Positions 23,101 through 35,070 of a stretch of 64,000 nt of DNA are shown here, piece after piece (within the stretch, counting starts at the first letter, position 1; each line of letters begins with the position of its first letter). The notes under the pieces were generated by a model. That model was not told the origin of the DNA. It saw nothing but the letters and a program-made list of their open reading frames with translations, and did no database searches. The translations under genes were made by a program, and so were the position numbers. The stretch covers positions 71,460,624 through 71,524,623 of the forward strand of contig CM049308.1 in assembly GCA_026874595.1 (NCBI GenBank), read 5' to 3'. Source of the stretch: Sipunculus nudus. Its lineage: Eukaryota; Annelida; Sipuncula; Golfingiida; Sipunculidae.

Positions 23101-24244
23101 GTGGAGGAATCGTGAAAGTTTCGCTCATTCATGTTTTTTTTTGTTTTTGTTAATTTTCATTTTTTTAAACGTTGACACGTTTGTAAGGGCTTTGCACGGA
23201 ATATGTCTCATATGTATACAATAAGGTCGTTATAAGGTCTTTGATGGTAACACGAGCAGGGGCAGATACATGGTAATGGGTAGGATGATGGGGGGGGGGG
23301 GGGGGGAGTCAACACCCTTGTACTTGTACAAATTAACAAGTGTGCTGCTTTTAGACTATACATACCCGCACATGCAGAAGTATTATGATGAAAAGGTTAT
23401 AAGATGTAACATCCGGTCATGATTTTCTGTATTAAGCGTATATTTTATTAATATACAATCTTTTTGGCCTCAAGAGTGTCATTTTAAACATTTTGGATAT
23501 TGAGAGAATAAAAAAAGCGACTGCGTCATGAAAAGTCCAAGATGGCGGCCAAAAGTAAAAATTCTGTTTCATTTTGTAAGGACCACATATATAAAATGGT
23601 AGTTGGTTATTTTAATTTTGTTTTAGCTGTTAGTTGTGACTTCAGGATGTCTCTGACTGATGTCAAGTAAATAATAGTACTTAAACCCCAAAAATGACTG
23701 CAAATATGGCTACCACACCATGTGCCGAAATCAATATTTTAACTGATGTTAGAGAGTTTTTGTAAATATATGTCGTAAACTGGTACAGATGCAAGGGATG
23801 AGGCGGAAAAGAACGCAGAGTTATGAGAAGTCCCTGTCGTTACAGTCGTTGTGAGGCAGTGCTGGACATTTGTACATGTACGTGTAACACAGTACTGGGC
23901 TTGAAGATCAGGCTTTATGCATGTACTCGACTATGTACAGATGATCGACATTGCTGGCACGTGCTTGTCGATATTTTGATCAGTTCGAGAAAAATAATGA
24001 GAAGCATGAGAATATAGAACTGTAATCCCTGAGAATACGTGGAATAATGAAAACACCACGTGATAGCAGTGAAATGTTAAGTGCTAAGGTACGATGGGTA
24101 AAAAAAAAAAAAAAACGCTCTGAACAGTTGAAGCAATAATAATTGGACCACCTGAAACAGGCCTAAAATTGCATTGTCAAGGAGAGAGGAGACCGTAGTT
24201 TATCATATGACCTTCAGATGGCAGCACCTAAGTTTTTCCTTTTC
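20200..24244. other. Intergenic, no gene seen
   Basis: CpG-rich DNA. It has a poly-C/(CT)n tract (20626-20657), A/T runs near 21582-21597 and 22218-22230, and a poly-G tract (23291-23307). Several scattered short frames are not supported. 22610-22800 has broken amino-acid-like frames on both strands but nothing I can name. Confidence 0.5.
20626..20657. repeat. Poly-C followed by (CT)n
   Basis: Fourteen C then CT repeats to 20657. The minus-strand open frame across it reads as RERERE and is not a protein. Confidence 0.9.
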
Positions 24245-24313
24245 TCCAGGCATTCGGAATACCTCGGCTCACCGTTGCGGATTCAGCCGAGGTGTTCCGA
24301 GTGTTCTCCTGGA
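24245..24313. repeat. Large near-perfect hairpin (25-29-base arms)
   Basis: The left arm 24245-24269 (tccagg...cctcggct) pairs with the right arm 24285-24313 (agccgagg...cctgga) around a 15-base loop. There is one mismatch in the inner 14 bp and a small bulge outside. No ORF uses it, and it could be a fold-back transposon end. Confidence 0.75.
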
Positions 24314-25982
24314 TCTCCACTGCAGGTGACTCCGCCACATGCACATACGCTGCAACATTCCGCCAGAGGTCGTTTATACTCAAACCAGATCAGAACCAGT
24401 AAGGGATTTTGTGATTTCTTGTCTCAACTGTCAAACATTAAAATCAAATTGCATATATCGCAACAATCAAACCATTAAAAATCCGTTTGTTTACATATAC
24501 ATACGCATATTGAGCAAATATCATTTATTTAATAAATTCCATGTCACAAGAACATGCATGCGAATGCGTGTACGCCTAATTTGCCGTGAAAAATACTAAT
24601 GAAATATATTTTAATGACATACATCTACGTATATACCTATACCATTGCTGTAATGAGAAACCAGAGTGCATTGTGGCTTTTGGGTAAAGGGTTTCTTCAC
24701 CAACAATCCCTACACAGCAGGCTCTTAATCGTATTTGCACTATCCGGCTCAGAGTGAGCAGCCGTCTTCCAATGATATTTCTTTATTTTCACAGTTAATA
24801 TAATAAATTAATGTTTACATTAACATTGCTCCTTTTAACAAAATAAATATTATTTTTGCTGTGAAAATTTCATAAATGAACCCTATCCCTTTTTGAACGA
24901 CACCGACCACAAGATGCACTATAGAGATCTGCCACCGCCAAGCCACCGCGTCCGCATGGGAAGCCTACAATTAATTGCCTTACAAATTAGTTCCCGATCC
25001 AAACTACATTTAACGTATAAATTTTTTTTGATAATATTTTTTGGAGAGTTTGTCATATTCGAGATAGAGTAGAAGCAATGATAAAAGAAAAAGGTAAAGA
25101 AAAAATTAATAACAATAACAAAAATTTTAAAATTTTAGAATAAAATGCATATAAAGCCCCCCCCCCTCCCTTAAATATATGAGAAAACCTGGACACAAAT
25201 ATCGATATAAAAATTAATCGATCTCCTCTCTCCTCTTCTAAATCTCTTCTCCATACTGGGTACCGGTGTCACATTGAACGTGACAGATGTTTCATTTTCC
25301 AATACTGCCCTGGATTGCAGACCTTTTTGTTTGGTAATTCGTCACCAGATGTCTCTGCATTACGTTCCATGTTCATATTTCACTCGCACGTACGTTTGAG
25401 TAATTTATATTCTTGCAGAATAAACCTGATGTCAGAAACAGAGAGCCGATTTTCTCCATAATAATTGCGCGTTCTTTTTAAAACAATTCTTGTAATCGTT
25501 CTGCTTCTTAAGAGTCACTCACTTTTATTTACGTAAACTATTTGAAAATTAAAATAATAATAAAAAAAAAAAAACAGTCAAAGACAGCACACCTGTTTGT
25601 ACCTTCGCCACTTTGGTGTGTGCTTTCGAAATATATGAATCCAAGCCAAGAGAAATATGAATACCGATTCATCAACTTGATGGTTGCTTCACAGGGGATT
25701 TAATTCCAATATATGATACGGGCGTGGGTACATTCCTCTAAACAAACACACATTATATTATGATGAAATATATTAAATAAATATACCTTCAAAATGTAAT
25801 ATTTTGTTGAATGGGTATTACTATAAACCTCGATAAATTTCATTCCTTCAGATTCCATTCATAATGTTTGAGAAGAAACTAACAGACAAACCAAACATAA
25901 CAAGTCTTTTTTATCATGTAACGAGGATGACAAAATGTTCAACTGTACACCCATCCGCCACCACCCCCACCCCCCCCCCCCC

Positions 25983-26049
<67 letters not shown>

Positions 26050-26246
26050 TTAGTGGTTGGCTTCATATTCACGAATATGTTTAGGTTTTTTTTTTAATAT
26101 GGAAGAAGTCTACTAGCTGCAGCTTTTAAACTGAAGGTGCCTGCATCGGATATCGACGTCTAGATTGAGATCTACCGAATATTTGTACTCAGTCTGCCTT
26201 TCTAAGATTTAAGGTCTTGTTCTCTTTCAAGTTCTTGTACATCGTG
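24314..26246. other. Intergenic, no gene seen
   Basis: AT-rich DNA with a poly-C/(AT)n tract at 25971-26046. Nothing else is supported. Confidence 0.5.
25971..26046. repeat. Poly-C and (AT)n microsatellite
   Basis: About 13 C followed by about 31 AT units. Confidence 0.95.
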
Positions 26247-27010
26247 TGATTTTATCCCACAGCAGAAAACAGAAGGACACTGTGCAAAAATGGTGGCAGG
26301 TGGAGCCACCAATTTTGTGTATGATTAAGAGCTATGTGTGATCTATATATATGCAAAATTTCAGGGGGATATGTCAAACCAGTCCTGAGAAATAAGCCTG
26401 AATGTCTGCAACGTAAACATAAATGTAGGTGGCGCCACCTGTCATAAAATCATGAAAGCTATCCAAGATGTATAAACATGCAAAATTTTAGGCAGATATG
26501 TCAAACCACTGCCGAAATATGAGTGATTTTATCCCACGGCAGACAACCAGACGGACGCTGTGCAAAAATGGTTCCAGGTGGCTCCACCAGTATTGCGTAT
26601 GATAAAGAGCTATGTGAGATTTATACACATGCAAAATTTTGGCCCAATCGGTCAAACGGTTCCCAAGATATGAGCTTGGATGTATGCAGTGTAAACGTGA
26701 ATGAAGGTGGCGCCGACTGTCATAAAATCAAGAAAGCTGTCCAGGATGTATAAAGCTGCAATATTTCAGGTGTGTAAGTCAAACCACTGCCAAGATATAA
26801 GTGATTTTATCCCATGCCAGATGAACAGATGGCCGCTGTCCAAAAATGGTTGCAGGTGGCGCCACCATTTTTAGTGTATGTTATAAAGCTTTCAAAGAGC
26901 TACATTTGTGCAAAATTTTTAGCCTGATCGGTCAAACAATTCCCGAGATATGTGAGTTTATGTGTGGAAACAGAGGCACAAATGGACGCTGGACAGAGAG
27001 GATAGGTCAG
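26247..27010 (+). repeat. 277-bp tandem repeat, nearly three units
   Basis: Units start at about 26247, 26522 and 26801 with gtgattttatccca(c/t), giving periods of 275 and 279 bp. Each unit holds two half-units built on the same plan: 'atgcaaaattt(c/t)', then '(c/g)gtcaaac', then a stretch ending in a 'ggtgg(c/a)gccacc' palindrome. The third unit degenerates by 27010. There is no coding potential. The same family occurs at 1230-1650 (reverse), 47820-48115 and 52630-53300. Confidence 0.8.
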
Positions 27011-27461
27011 AGGTCAACCAAAAATGAAGGCGCAGCAGTTCACATGTGACCCGATCATAATTCCGAATTTCGAAAAATTCCGCCCAGTGGTTACAGAGGA
27101 TTTCTTCGGAAACCTAAGCGGCGGTGGCGGCGTCCGACTGAAAACATAGTATCCGCAAAACTCTGTTTTGGTGGATACAATTATAGTACACGAAGAACTA
27201 CTAAACAACGTAATGGTTGTTAAAAGCCTATGTTGTACTCGTCTTTTTGCATCTCTGTCTGCCTCTCCGTCTCATCCTATATAGGTGTCGGCAAAACTGT
27301 TAGTAGGCCTATTGGTGTACAAGCAGAACCTGTGAAAATCCACTCATCGTCTCAGCAAAGAGGGTATGTGTTCATTCCCGCTCTTGTACTTGCGGGAGTG
27401 TTTATGTGTTTGTTCAAAACACAACTAATACAGTCATGAATTGAAATACCATGAAATTTTG
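27011..27461. other. Flank of LINE insertion, no gene seen
   Basis: Unique DNA between the tandem repeat and the LINE target duplication. Short frames here are not supported. Confidence 0.5.
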
Positions 27462-27503
27462 AGGGCACCTCGGCAACAGGCCAATAAATAATCTATTAGA
27501 TTT
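27462..27503. repeat. LINE target-site duplication, copy at the element's 3' end
   Basis: 42 bp (agggcacctcggc...ctattagattt) identical to 33009-33050 except for one base (A against T at position 14). It abuts the A-rich tail of the - strand LINE. Confidence 0.85.
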
Positions 27504-27692
27504 TTTTTCTTTTTTTCTTCTTTCAAGATGTCTCAGAATATTTTCTTTACCAGTTTGTTTATTTATTATCTTTTTCATCATCGACATCTCCCGGAACTTA
27601 GAATACAAACATTTACATGCATACAAGAGAAACAATGTTATACCGTAAATGTAAGAGTATTTCATGTAACTTTTTGAAATATCAAAAATGTA

Positions 27693-30600
27693 TCAACCCA
27701 AAGATAACAATATACGTTTCCACCTTTGCTGATGTATTTCTGACTTTTTGTGTTTTTCGGCAACATTACGTTCCAATCTTTCTAACCTAATCAAATATTT
27801 CATAAATATATGAATAGATGGCGGATTTATCTTATCACGATAGGAAAACAGAACAAACTTAAAAATCAACAATAAAATATCTACAATGATCTTATAGGGG
27901 AAATTTTTATCACACCCCATATAAAATAAAGCTGGACTCAACCGTGGCATATTAATTCCAGCACTCTTTGCCCATGTTTTAAGCTGATTATAAAAGGTTT
28001 TACTCATGACACATGACACTCGCAGAATATATGTACTACTGACTTATCTTCAATAAAACAATATGAACATCTTTTACTATCCATTATTCGCCAGTTGTAC
28101 AGTTGTTCATTCACCGATAAAATATTAAATAGTACCCTATACTGAAATTGCCGCAGATACATGTCTAAGGTCGTGCAATATACATGACTAACTGCCTCAT
28201 CCCATTTAAAATGGTCACCTAACAGATTATGTAACCTTTCTTTACAAATTGGTTCATATAGCTTTTTATTAATTACCATCGAATAAACAGTCTTAAACTT
28301 CACATTTTCCAAATCAATTTTCGTTTCATTTTCCATCACAATGTTACTCTTCACTTCAAAGGATTCTATTTCATCTGGAATATTATTTAAAAATATTTCT
28401 TGTTTCCATTTCGCGGGTATCGCTTTCTGTACTGATAGCCATGGTAAAAACGTTTTAATATACATGGGATTATCTATTTTAACCAAATCTTTTAAATATT
28501 TAACCCTACCATTTTTGTTAAACATCTGAAAGACGTACTTTATACCTAGGTTAGCTATATGCGTATTAAAAATTGGTCTTTTGTCGACTCTGATACATTT
28601 ATTGTTCCATACTTGTTGTAAACAAATATTAGCAATTGATTCAGGATTACACATTGTATATGACGCCCATGACTGCAAACAGTGAAAATAAAAGGTAGGC
28701 AAATTTTTGTCAATATTAGACGGATCAAAATTTGTATCAACATATCTTAAACCACCAATGCCTCTCAGATATAAGTTTGGTATGACTGTATACTTTGTTT
28801 CTAATAAATTCTTTAATCTTACTATCCACATTACTCTTAGACTTTCAATGATACAAGCTATATCCGGCAATCCTATGCCGCCACTTTCTGTCTTACTAAT
28901 CAATACTTCATACTTGATTTTAGGCCTTCTGCCGTACCATATAAAATCAACAACACAGCTTTTTATTCGCTTAACAAACTCTCTCGGTGGTTCAATTATA
29001 TTAACGACATATAATAATTTTGAAATACACATGGATTTCAAGAGAATATTTCTACCAAAAATCGTTAGAGATCTAATGTTACACATACTGAGTGTCGTTT
29101 TCATTTTGTCGTAAATACACTCAAAATTAAGTGAATCGGATAACTTCAGGTTATATGTGTGCCATATTCCTAATATTTTTATGCCATTTTTATATAAATT
29201 AACCCATTTAAAATCTTTGGTGCCAAGTGTATATTCTTTGTTTTTCCCATATAGGCAGCTTCGCATTTATCATAATTAATCTGTACTGATGAGACTTTCC
29301 AAATTTTTCTAATATATCCATAACCGATTGCATAGACTGAAAATCTTTAAGAAAATATGTTGTGTCGTCAGCGAATAGACATTGTTTAATCTCATAGCCG
29401 TTGATATCTATGCCTCTAACCGAACTGGAATGACGAACAAGTATTGCCAAAATTTCAATGACAAACAGGAATAAATAAGGGGCCAAAGGATCCCCCTGCC
29501 GGATTCCCCGTTATAATTTAAAATAGCCAGTAGTGTACCCATTGTTTATCACACAGCTTTCCACGTCAAAGTGTAACAAACGAACCCAGGTTAGAAAATC
29601 ATGTCCAAAACCAAATCTCTCCAGTGTGGCGAAAAGAAAATTATAATCGATGGAGTCAAAGGCCGCAGCGAAGTCCACAGCAAAAATAATAGTGTTTCTG
29701 TCTTGTAATTTACAGTATTCTAAAATATCAGAAATAAGACGATTAGTGTCAGATATTCTCCTGCCGCTCTGATCTTCATGAATTAGTTTTGGAAGAATTG
29801 TCTGTATCCGTTTAACTAACTTTACTTAATATTTTGACATCAACATTTAATAAACTTATTGGCCGCCAAGATGACAGGTGTCTATTGTCCTTGCCTGGTT
29901 TCTCTATCAAAGTTATAACGGCTTGTTTTTGACTTGGAGTTAAAGCTCCATCTCTGAAACACTCATTAAGACAATTTAACAAATCGTCACAAATTAGATA
30001 AAAAAGGTTACATAAAATTCTTTCGACAGACCGTCGTTCCCCGGGGTTTTATTATTTTTCATATCTTTTAATGCTATCAATATATCATTCTTTGTAAGTG
30101 TACCTTCGCAGCTTAAAATGTCATTTTCAGACAAACGGGGAACATTGACTTAAGAAAGAAAATCAGAGCATTCACTCTCACTGGTATCTGTCTGTCTGGA
30201 ATACTTTTGTTTGTAAAACAATCTTATTTCTTCCATAATTTCTTTGGAGCTTGTTAACTCTTTATCCGACTTAATTAATTTCTTAACAGTTGTTCTCATT
30301 TTGTTTTTCTTTGCCATATTTAAAAAAAAAACTTAGTATTTCGTTCCCCTTCTTCAAACCATTCAACACGTGATCTTACTATCTGTCCTGCATTTAAGTT
30401 TTCATAATATTCCTCAATTTTCTTTTTAATTTCATTATATATTGTTTGACTTGATTTTTTGTTTCTTGATAGATTTAACTCTGCATTATACAGAGCCTTT
30501 TCAAGGTTTGACAGTTCTTCCCTCTCTTTCTTCCGCTTTTCTTTAGAGAATTTAATAGAAAATTCTCGTATTCTAAACTTTAAATATTCCCACCATTGTT

Positions 30601-31466
30601 TTGCCCCCATATCATTTCTATCCTTGTTCCTCAAACTATTTACGTACTCCTTAAATTTACTTATTAACAGAGGGTCCTTTAATAATGACATATTAAGTTT
30701 CCAATGTGAAGGCCCATATTCGCGTTCTGGTATGGAGTTAAAGTGACAAACAACGGCTGAATGATCTGTCAGAATAGCCGGAGCAATCTTTATATTTTTA
30801 ACATGGGCATTCAGCTCAATATTTAAGAATATGTAATCAAGTCTGCGCTGCCGCAAAGGGGTTTTTGATCTCCAAGTGTATAGGCGTTCATCTGGGTTCC
30901 TTATCCTAAACAAGTCAATTAATTCAAACGCTGATATCATATTGTTAATCAGTTTTACAGTTTTAACTTTGGTTTTAAAGCTTGTCTCGTCTGCATCAAG
31001 CTCATTCAGACAAACATTAAAATCACCTCCTCATATTACCTTCATTGCAGAGTCAACCTGCAATGAATTAATTTTTTCCCATATATTGGTAAAAACGAAC
31101 TTGCTCTGGCTCTGTATTAGGTGCATACGTATTTATAAATAAAAAACCATGGCCCTCAACAAGAGCTTTTAGTATTATGTATCTACCATTAATATCAACG
31201 TGATTACTTTTTTTATTTAAATTCTAAATTCTTTCCAATCAGGGTTATTACACCACGAGATAAATTCGTCCCGTGAGAGAAAAAACTAACTCCCTTCCAC
31301 TGTTTTGTCCATGTTGTTAAAACACTTTCTGTACTGTGAGTCTCCTGAAGAAAAATAACACTGTTGTTTCCTCCTTTATCCAATAACCAGTTGTACATTT
31401 CTTGTCTTTTTTTTTCAGTCTCCCTATTCCCCTGACATTTAACGTTAATACTGAAAAATTAAACAT
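27693..31466 (-). pseudogene. LINE ORF2 remnant: APE endonuclease and reverse transcriptase
   Basis: It starts with ATG at 31466. Endonuclease: an LNVRG start (about 31440), LQETHST near 31340, NTYAPN near 31120, GGDFN at 31030-31016, a QRRLDYIF block near 30840, and TDHSAV near 30760. Reverse transcriptase: KTPGNDGL (about 30040), LIEKPGKD plus WRPISLLN (about 29900), VDFAAAFDSID (about 29660), GIRQGDPLAPYLF (about 29500), and the catalytic FADDT (about 29360). C-terminus: GRRPKIKYEVL...GGIGLPD (about 28900) and a C-x2-C...H-x4-C cluster (about 28040). It is interrupted by a 1-base loss in an A9 run near 31410, stops near 31213, 31032, 30150, 29823 and 29520, and frameshifts near 30325, 30000, 29260 and 28010. 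Not functional. Confidence 0.85.
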
Positions 31467-31972
31467 AAAGATTCGGCTTCAGTTATCTTGGATATTTTCA
31501 TGGCCCGCCAACATATATTACGTACAAAATCACACACATAAATATTCGGTTTGTTAACAATATCTATCCCCTTGACCAGGTACATCTGAGATAATCTCAA
31601 AATATCAACTTTTTTCGTGATAATACAGTAACTGAAGAAAATAACCATGCTTATAGTAATAACAAAATTATATATAAGCATATATAGCACTTGGCGCTAT
31701 TCGATAAAAATTAGATCATGAAGATTATTTTTTAAAAAATCAGTGAATAAAGAATACGGGAGGTAAAGGTTCAGTGAGAATCAAATGTCACCCGCATCCC
31801 TTAAAGAAAAGATATAAATACACTGATTTTTTATTACCGAAATGTGTGGATATAATATGTTGAGACCGGCTCCGTTTTTTTTATATGATTACTCCTCACA
31901 ATAGCAATACGGGAATATTGAATACAAAATGCAATATGATACAGGCAGGCACAAATATTCACGGAGAACGAC

Positions 31973-32899
31973 CTAACTGTCTTGTCCTGGTGTCGACGTT
32001 AGTTGTGGATTGGTCTGCATGGCCTCTGAAAATAGCTTTGGCGGATTTTGTTGTAACACCTGCACCCATGAATAAAATTTACCGCTGCTGTTGAATTTTT
32101 GAACTTTTGACCCGTGATCCCTAACACACACCTTTCCATCATGTGTCCAACAGTCTGTTATAAGTTGCTCTCTTTTCATTCCGAGAGCAGTGTGTAGCAT
32201 TCCTACTCTGGCTCGAGTGAGGTCCTCGTTGATGTAAATCCCCCTAGACTCCTCACCTGCCATTTTCAGATGGGATTTCCTTTTAAGTAGAGCTACCTTT
32301 GTTTTGTGAGACAAAAACTTTACAAGTATTGGTCTGGATTTACCTTGTGGTGCAGGTTTGCCAACTCTGTGAGAGATATCAATATCGTTGGGCTGAATGT
32401 CAACATTTAACAGTTCTCTGGCCATGTTTATAACAAGTTTATCAGTATCTTCCTCTGTTTTTTCTGGTCATGTGTTTGTGATTCTGAGAGAAGTGCGTCT
32501 TGAGTATTGTTGTTGTCGGTCCAGTTCATCTTGCATTTCACTCAGTTTACTTTCTAAATTGTCCACCTTTTTTGTTAGCTCCTGTATATGGTGTCCATAA
32601 CATTTCATTCTTTCCTCCACTGCTGCATCTATAATACCTATCAAAGCTGATTTAATAGTCTCTGACTGTAAAGCTGTTTCTAAAAGATGTGTAAATTTCT
32701 GAGCCTCATCAATAACTAGTATAGGTTCTGTATCTGAATTCTTTTCCTTAGTATTTAAGCTAGTCAACAGGTATTCCTCTGATGAATCTAAATTATCCAT
32801 ATTGTAACGTTTTCTTTCCTGAAAACTTACAGAGCTACCTCCTGAAGAGTCACTAAGACCTCTTTTCTTTTGGGATATTTTCTGAGACAGACCATACAT
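31973..32899 (-). pseudogene. LINE ORF1 (RNA-binding coiled-coil protein) with one in-frame stop
   Basis: 308 codons from ATG at 32899. There is a charged N-terminus, then a coiled coil (about residues 95-135: HHIQELTKKVDNLESKL, EMQDELDRQQQYSRR), then an RRM-like/C-terminal-domain pattern: DIDISHRVGKP, RPILVKFLS, ALLKRKSHLK and GIYINEDLTRARVGML. This matches L1/Tx1-type ORF1 proteins that coat the element RNA as trimers (family knowledge). A single TGA at 32470-32468 breaks the frame just after LRITNT; the frame is otherwise open. Trp codon TGG is the likely ancestral state, but that is inference. Confidence 0.82.
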
Positions 32900-33008
32900 T
32901 TATCCTTGACCTTTTCACGTCTGGCTACATATAAACCGATTCTCGAGACCAAATATTACAATGATAAACATATGAAAGTTCGTCCCATCCAGATTTTTAC
33001 CTTCCTTC

Positions 33009-33050
33009 AGGGCACCTCGGCATCAGGCCAATAAATAATCTATTAGATTT
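33009..33050. repeat. LINE target-site duplication, copy at the element's 5' end
   Basis: Partner of 27462-27503; 41 of 42 bases are identical. Confidence 0.85.
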
Positions 33051-33651
33051 GGTGTGGGTGAGCCTCATGATCCTGATGGATCCAAGGACTTTCTTGAACA
33101 TTCACAAGTTTGCAGTCACATATATGCACGATTGATCATGGGAAAATTAGCCGAATAAGTATTATTAATTCTTGTTGGGAAAACGTATGCACCAATGAAC
33201 TTGGAATATTGGACCAATACAACTGATAAAAAAAACGGTTGTGAAGTACAGCACAATAAGGTCCGCCCACATGACGAAGATATAAATGATAAATATGTAC
33301 ACTGTTTTGCCACATTAGAATGATATTATAAATTAATCCTGCGATGTATTTACCTTAAACAGGTTTCGAATGAAGCAAACATGATGATCACATTATTTAA
33401 TGGGATAAAATCTAGTACCGCACCAACATGATAACGTGGTGATGTTCACAGCTAGCGAGAGACTAGTTATAAATTCTCCGAATCAATGGGCAAATCCTTA
33501 TTGGAAGATGGGCATAATTTGTAAAATAAGGTAATAGTTTGAATATCCCTCGGAAATTTAATCACAAAGCTGACGCCTAATGCATTTAGATGAGCGCACT
33601 ACCACCAACTACTGAAAGTAATTTCAATGCATCACAAACAGTGGTTTTTGA

Positions 33652-33720
33652 GCTCTTGGTGCCGTAATGGTTGGTGCGCTGGATTCCTTACCGCTACGTT
33701 GCGGTTGTGTCCCGATCTGA
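33652..33720 (+). mobile_element. Degenerate tRNA-derived SINE head
   Basis: gctcttggtgccgtaatggt, then a 'tgcgctgga' D-arm/anticodon-like part and 'gttgcggttgtgtcccga' in T-arm position resemble a worn tRNA. Body and tail were not delimited. Confidence 0.4.
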
Positions 33721-34781
33721 ACGCCTTCCGCACTGAGACTCCTTGCCAAAATCTTTACCACGAGGTTGCGCGCTGTCGACTCATGGGTAAATGTGTACTG
33801 CTCATGTGCGCAGGCAAAATTTGGAACTAAACATTTATCGCATATTATAAATTGCTGCATGCTTGGGTTTAGGGCCCAAGTGGAGCTACGAAAGCTACAC
33901 AAATGAACAGGCCTGAAAGACAAGGAAGGCAAAGTGTGAAGTCGGATGAGACTGACGCCGTCACTGATATCAGATAATAAACCCCCTACCTTTACCTTTA
34001 TAATTCTCAGGCATGAAGAGAAAATTGTAACATGATTCAAACATCAAAATCGTTGGCAAAAAAACTATATTTATAATCAATCAAAAGGTTTTAAATTCAT
34101 AACTTTTGACTCAGAGGCATCTAAAGTATACGACTTTTGTCCGTCGTTACGTTATATTGGTACTCTTAGAAAACTTCTGATTTTAAATCGATAGAGATAT
34201 TGTAAAAAATCTCCATTTTTCGACCTAACCAAACAAAATCTGGGGAAAAAAACTCATAGTACACCGTCGCGCTTCCAGTTACAATGTATGTCTTGCTTTA
34301 TAATGCATTTAAGCAACACCAGATTGCACGATTACAACCTAAATTAAAAAAAACATCGCAAATCCGTCCCCTCCTCGGCGCTTCGCGGCCTAGCAATGTG
34401 AGCCCCCTTATTCTAAACTCCTGTTTCCGCCCCTGTTTCACTTCGAATTATGGGACGAAAAGTTATTTTTCAGTACTGAAATGTAAAAAGACTATTGTTG
34501 TTGAATATACAAACAAGAATTCCTCAGGATTTGTTTGACATGTTATCATGATGTTTAATTTTTCTTGGTGATTTTAATTGTGGTAGAAAATGGCGGAATC
34601 ACCTAAATTTTTTTTTTCTGGCTCATTTTTAATTGTTTAACAGTTGATCTGTACCATCCGTATCTGTTAGACACATGCAGAAAGCTACGGTTTTACTGTA
34701 AATAAAAATATAAAACAGTACCATCACAATCTATGCAGGTGTACTTCTGTGCCTCCAACAACAAAGAGTCCCCGCACCCAA

Positions 34782-34783
<2 letters not shown>

Positions 34784-34836
<53 letters not shown>
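34784..34836. repeat. (AT)n microsatellite
   Basis: About 26 AT units, followed by a short piece (34841-34912) related to the gcggatcc element (gccgcaaaatttt... and a poly-C run). Confidence 0.95.
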
Positions 34837-34837
<1 letters not shown>

Positions 34838-35070
34838 CTTTTCAGCCGCCGCAAAATTTTTTAAGGGTTTCACACCAATTTTGCGGCCTGGACCCCCCCC
34901 CCCCCTCCGGACCTTGGGACCTATTCATAGGTTTTGTACGCTGGCTTTGGCCCCTACTTTTCCTTTATCCTCCACAGAAATATTTGGTAAGGCATAATAT
35001 CAATATATTCACACCATTCTGCATTTTTTGTAGGCATGATCGAATGTGACTTTATTACAGTTGAGTTCAA

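Larger units (their letters stand above)
27504..33008 (-). mobile_element. Full-length, inactive Tx1/L1-type LINE (5.5 kb)
   Basis: Non-LTR retrotransposon read right to left: a short 5' leader (33008-32900), ORF1 (32899-31973), about 500 bp between frames, ORF2 (endonuclease, reverse transcriptase, C-terminal zinc-binding end; 31466 to about 27693), a 3' part, and an A-rich tail (T-rich on the + strand, 27501-27525). 42-bp direct repeats flank it exactly, so insertion by target-primed reverse transcription of a complete copy is well supported. Both ORFs carry stops and frameshifts, so this copy is dead. I base the Tx1/L1 assignment on ORF1 type, on reverse-transcriptase signatures such as WRPISLLN and GIRQGDPLAPYLF, and on the C-terminal GRRPKIKYEVL...GGIGLPD block. 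It has no LTRs and no RNase H or integrase. Confidence 0.88.

Noticed and set aside
28341-29114. Plus-strand frames across the LINE (62 and 135 aa)
   Set aside because: Antisense shadows of the LINE ORF2 coding strand.
33624-34040. 138-aa minus-strand frame
   Set aside because: It overlaps a tRNA-like SINE head in the other orientation and has no domain-like pattern or splice support.
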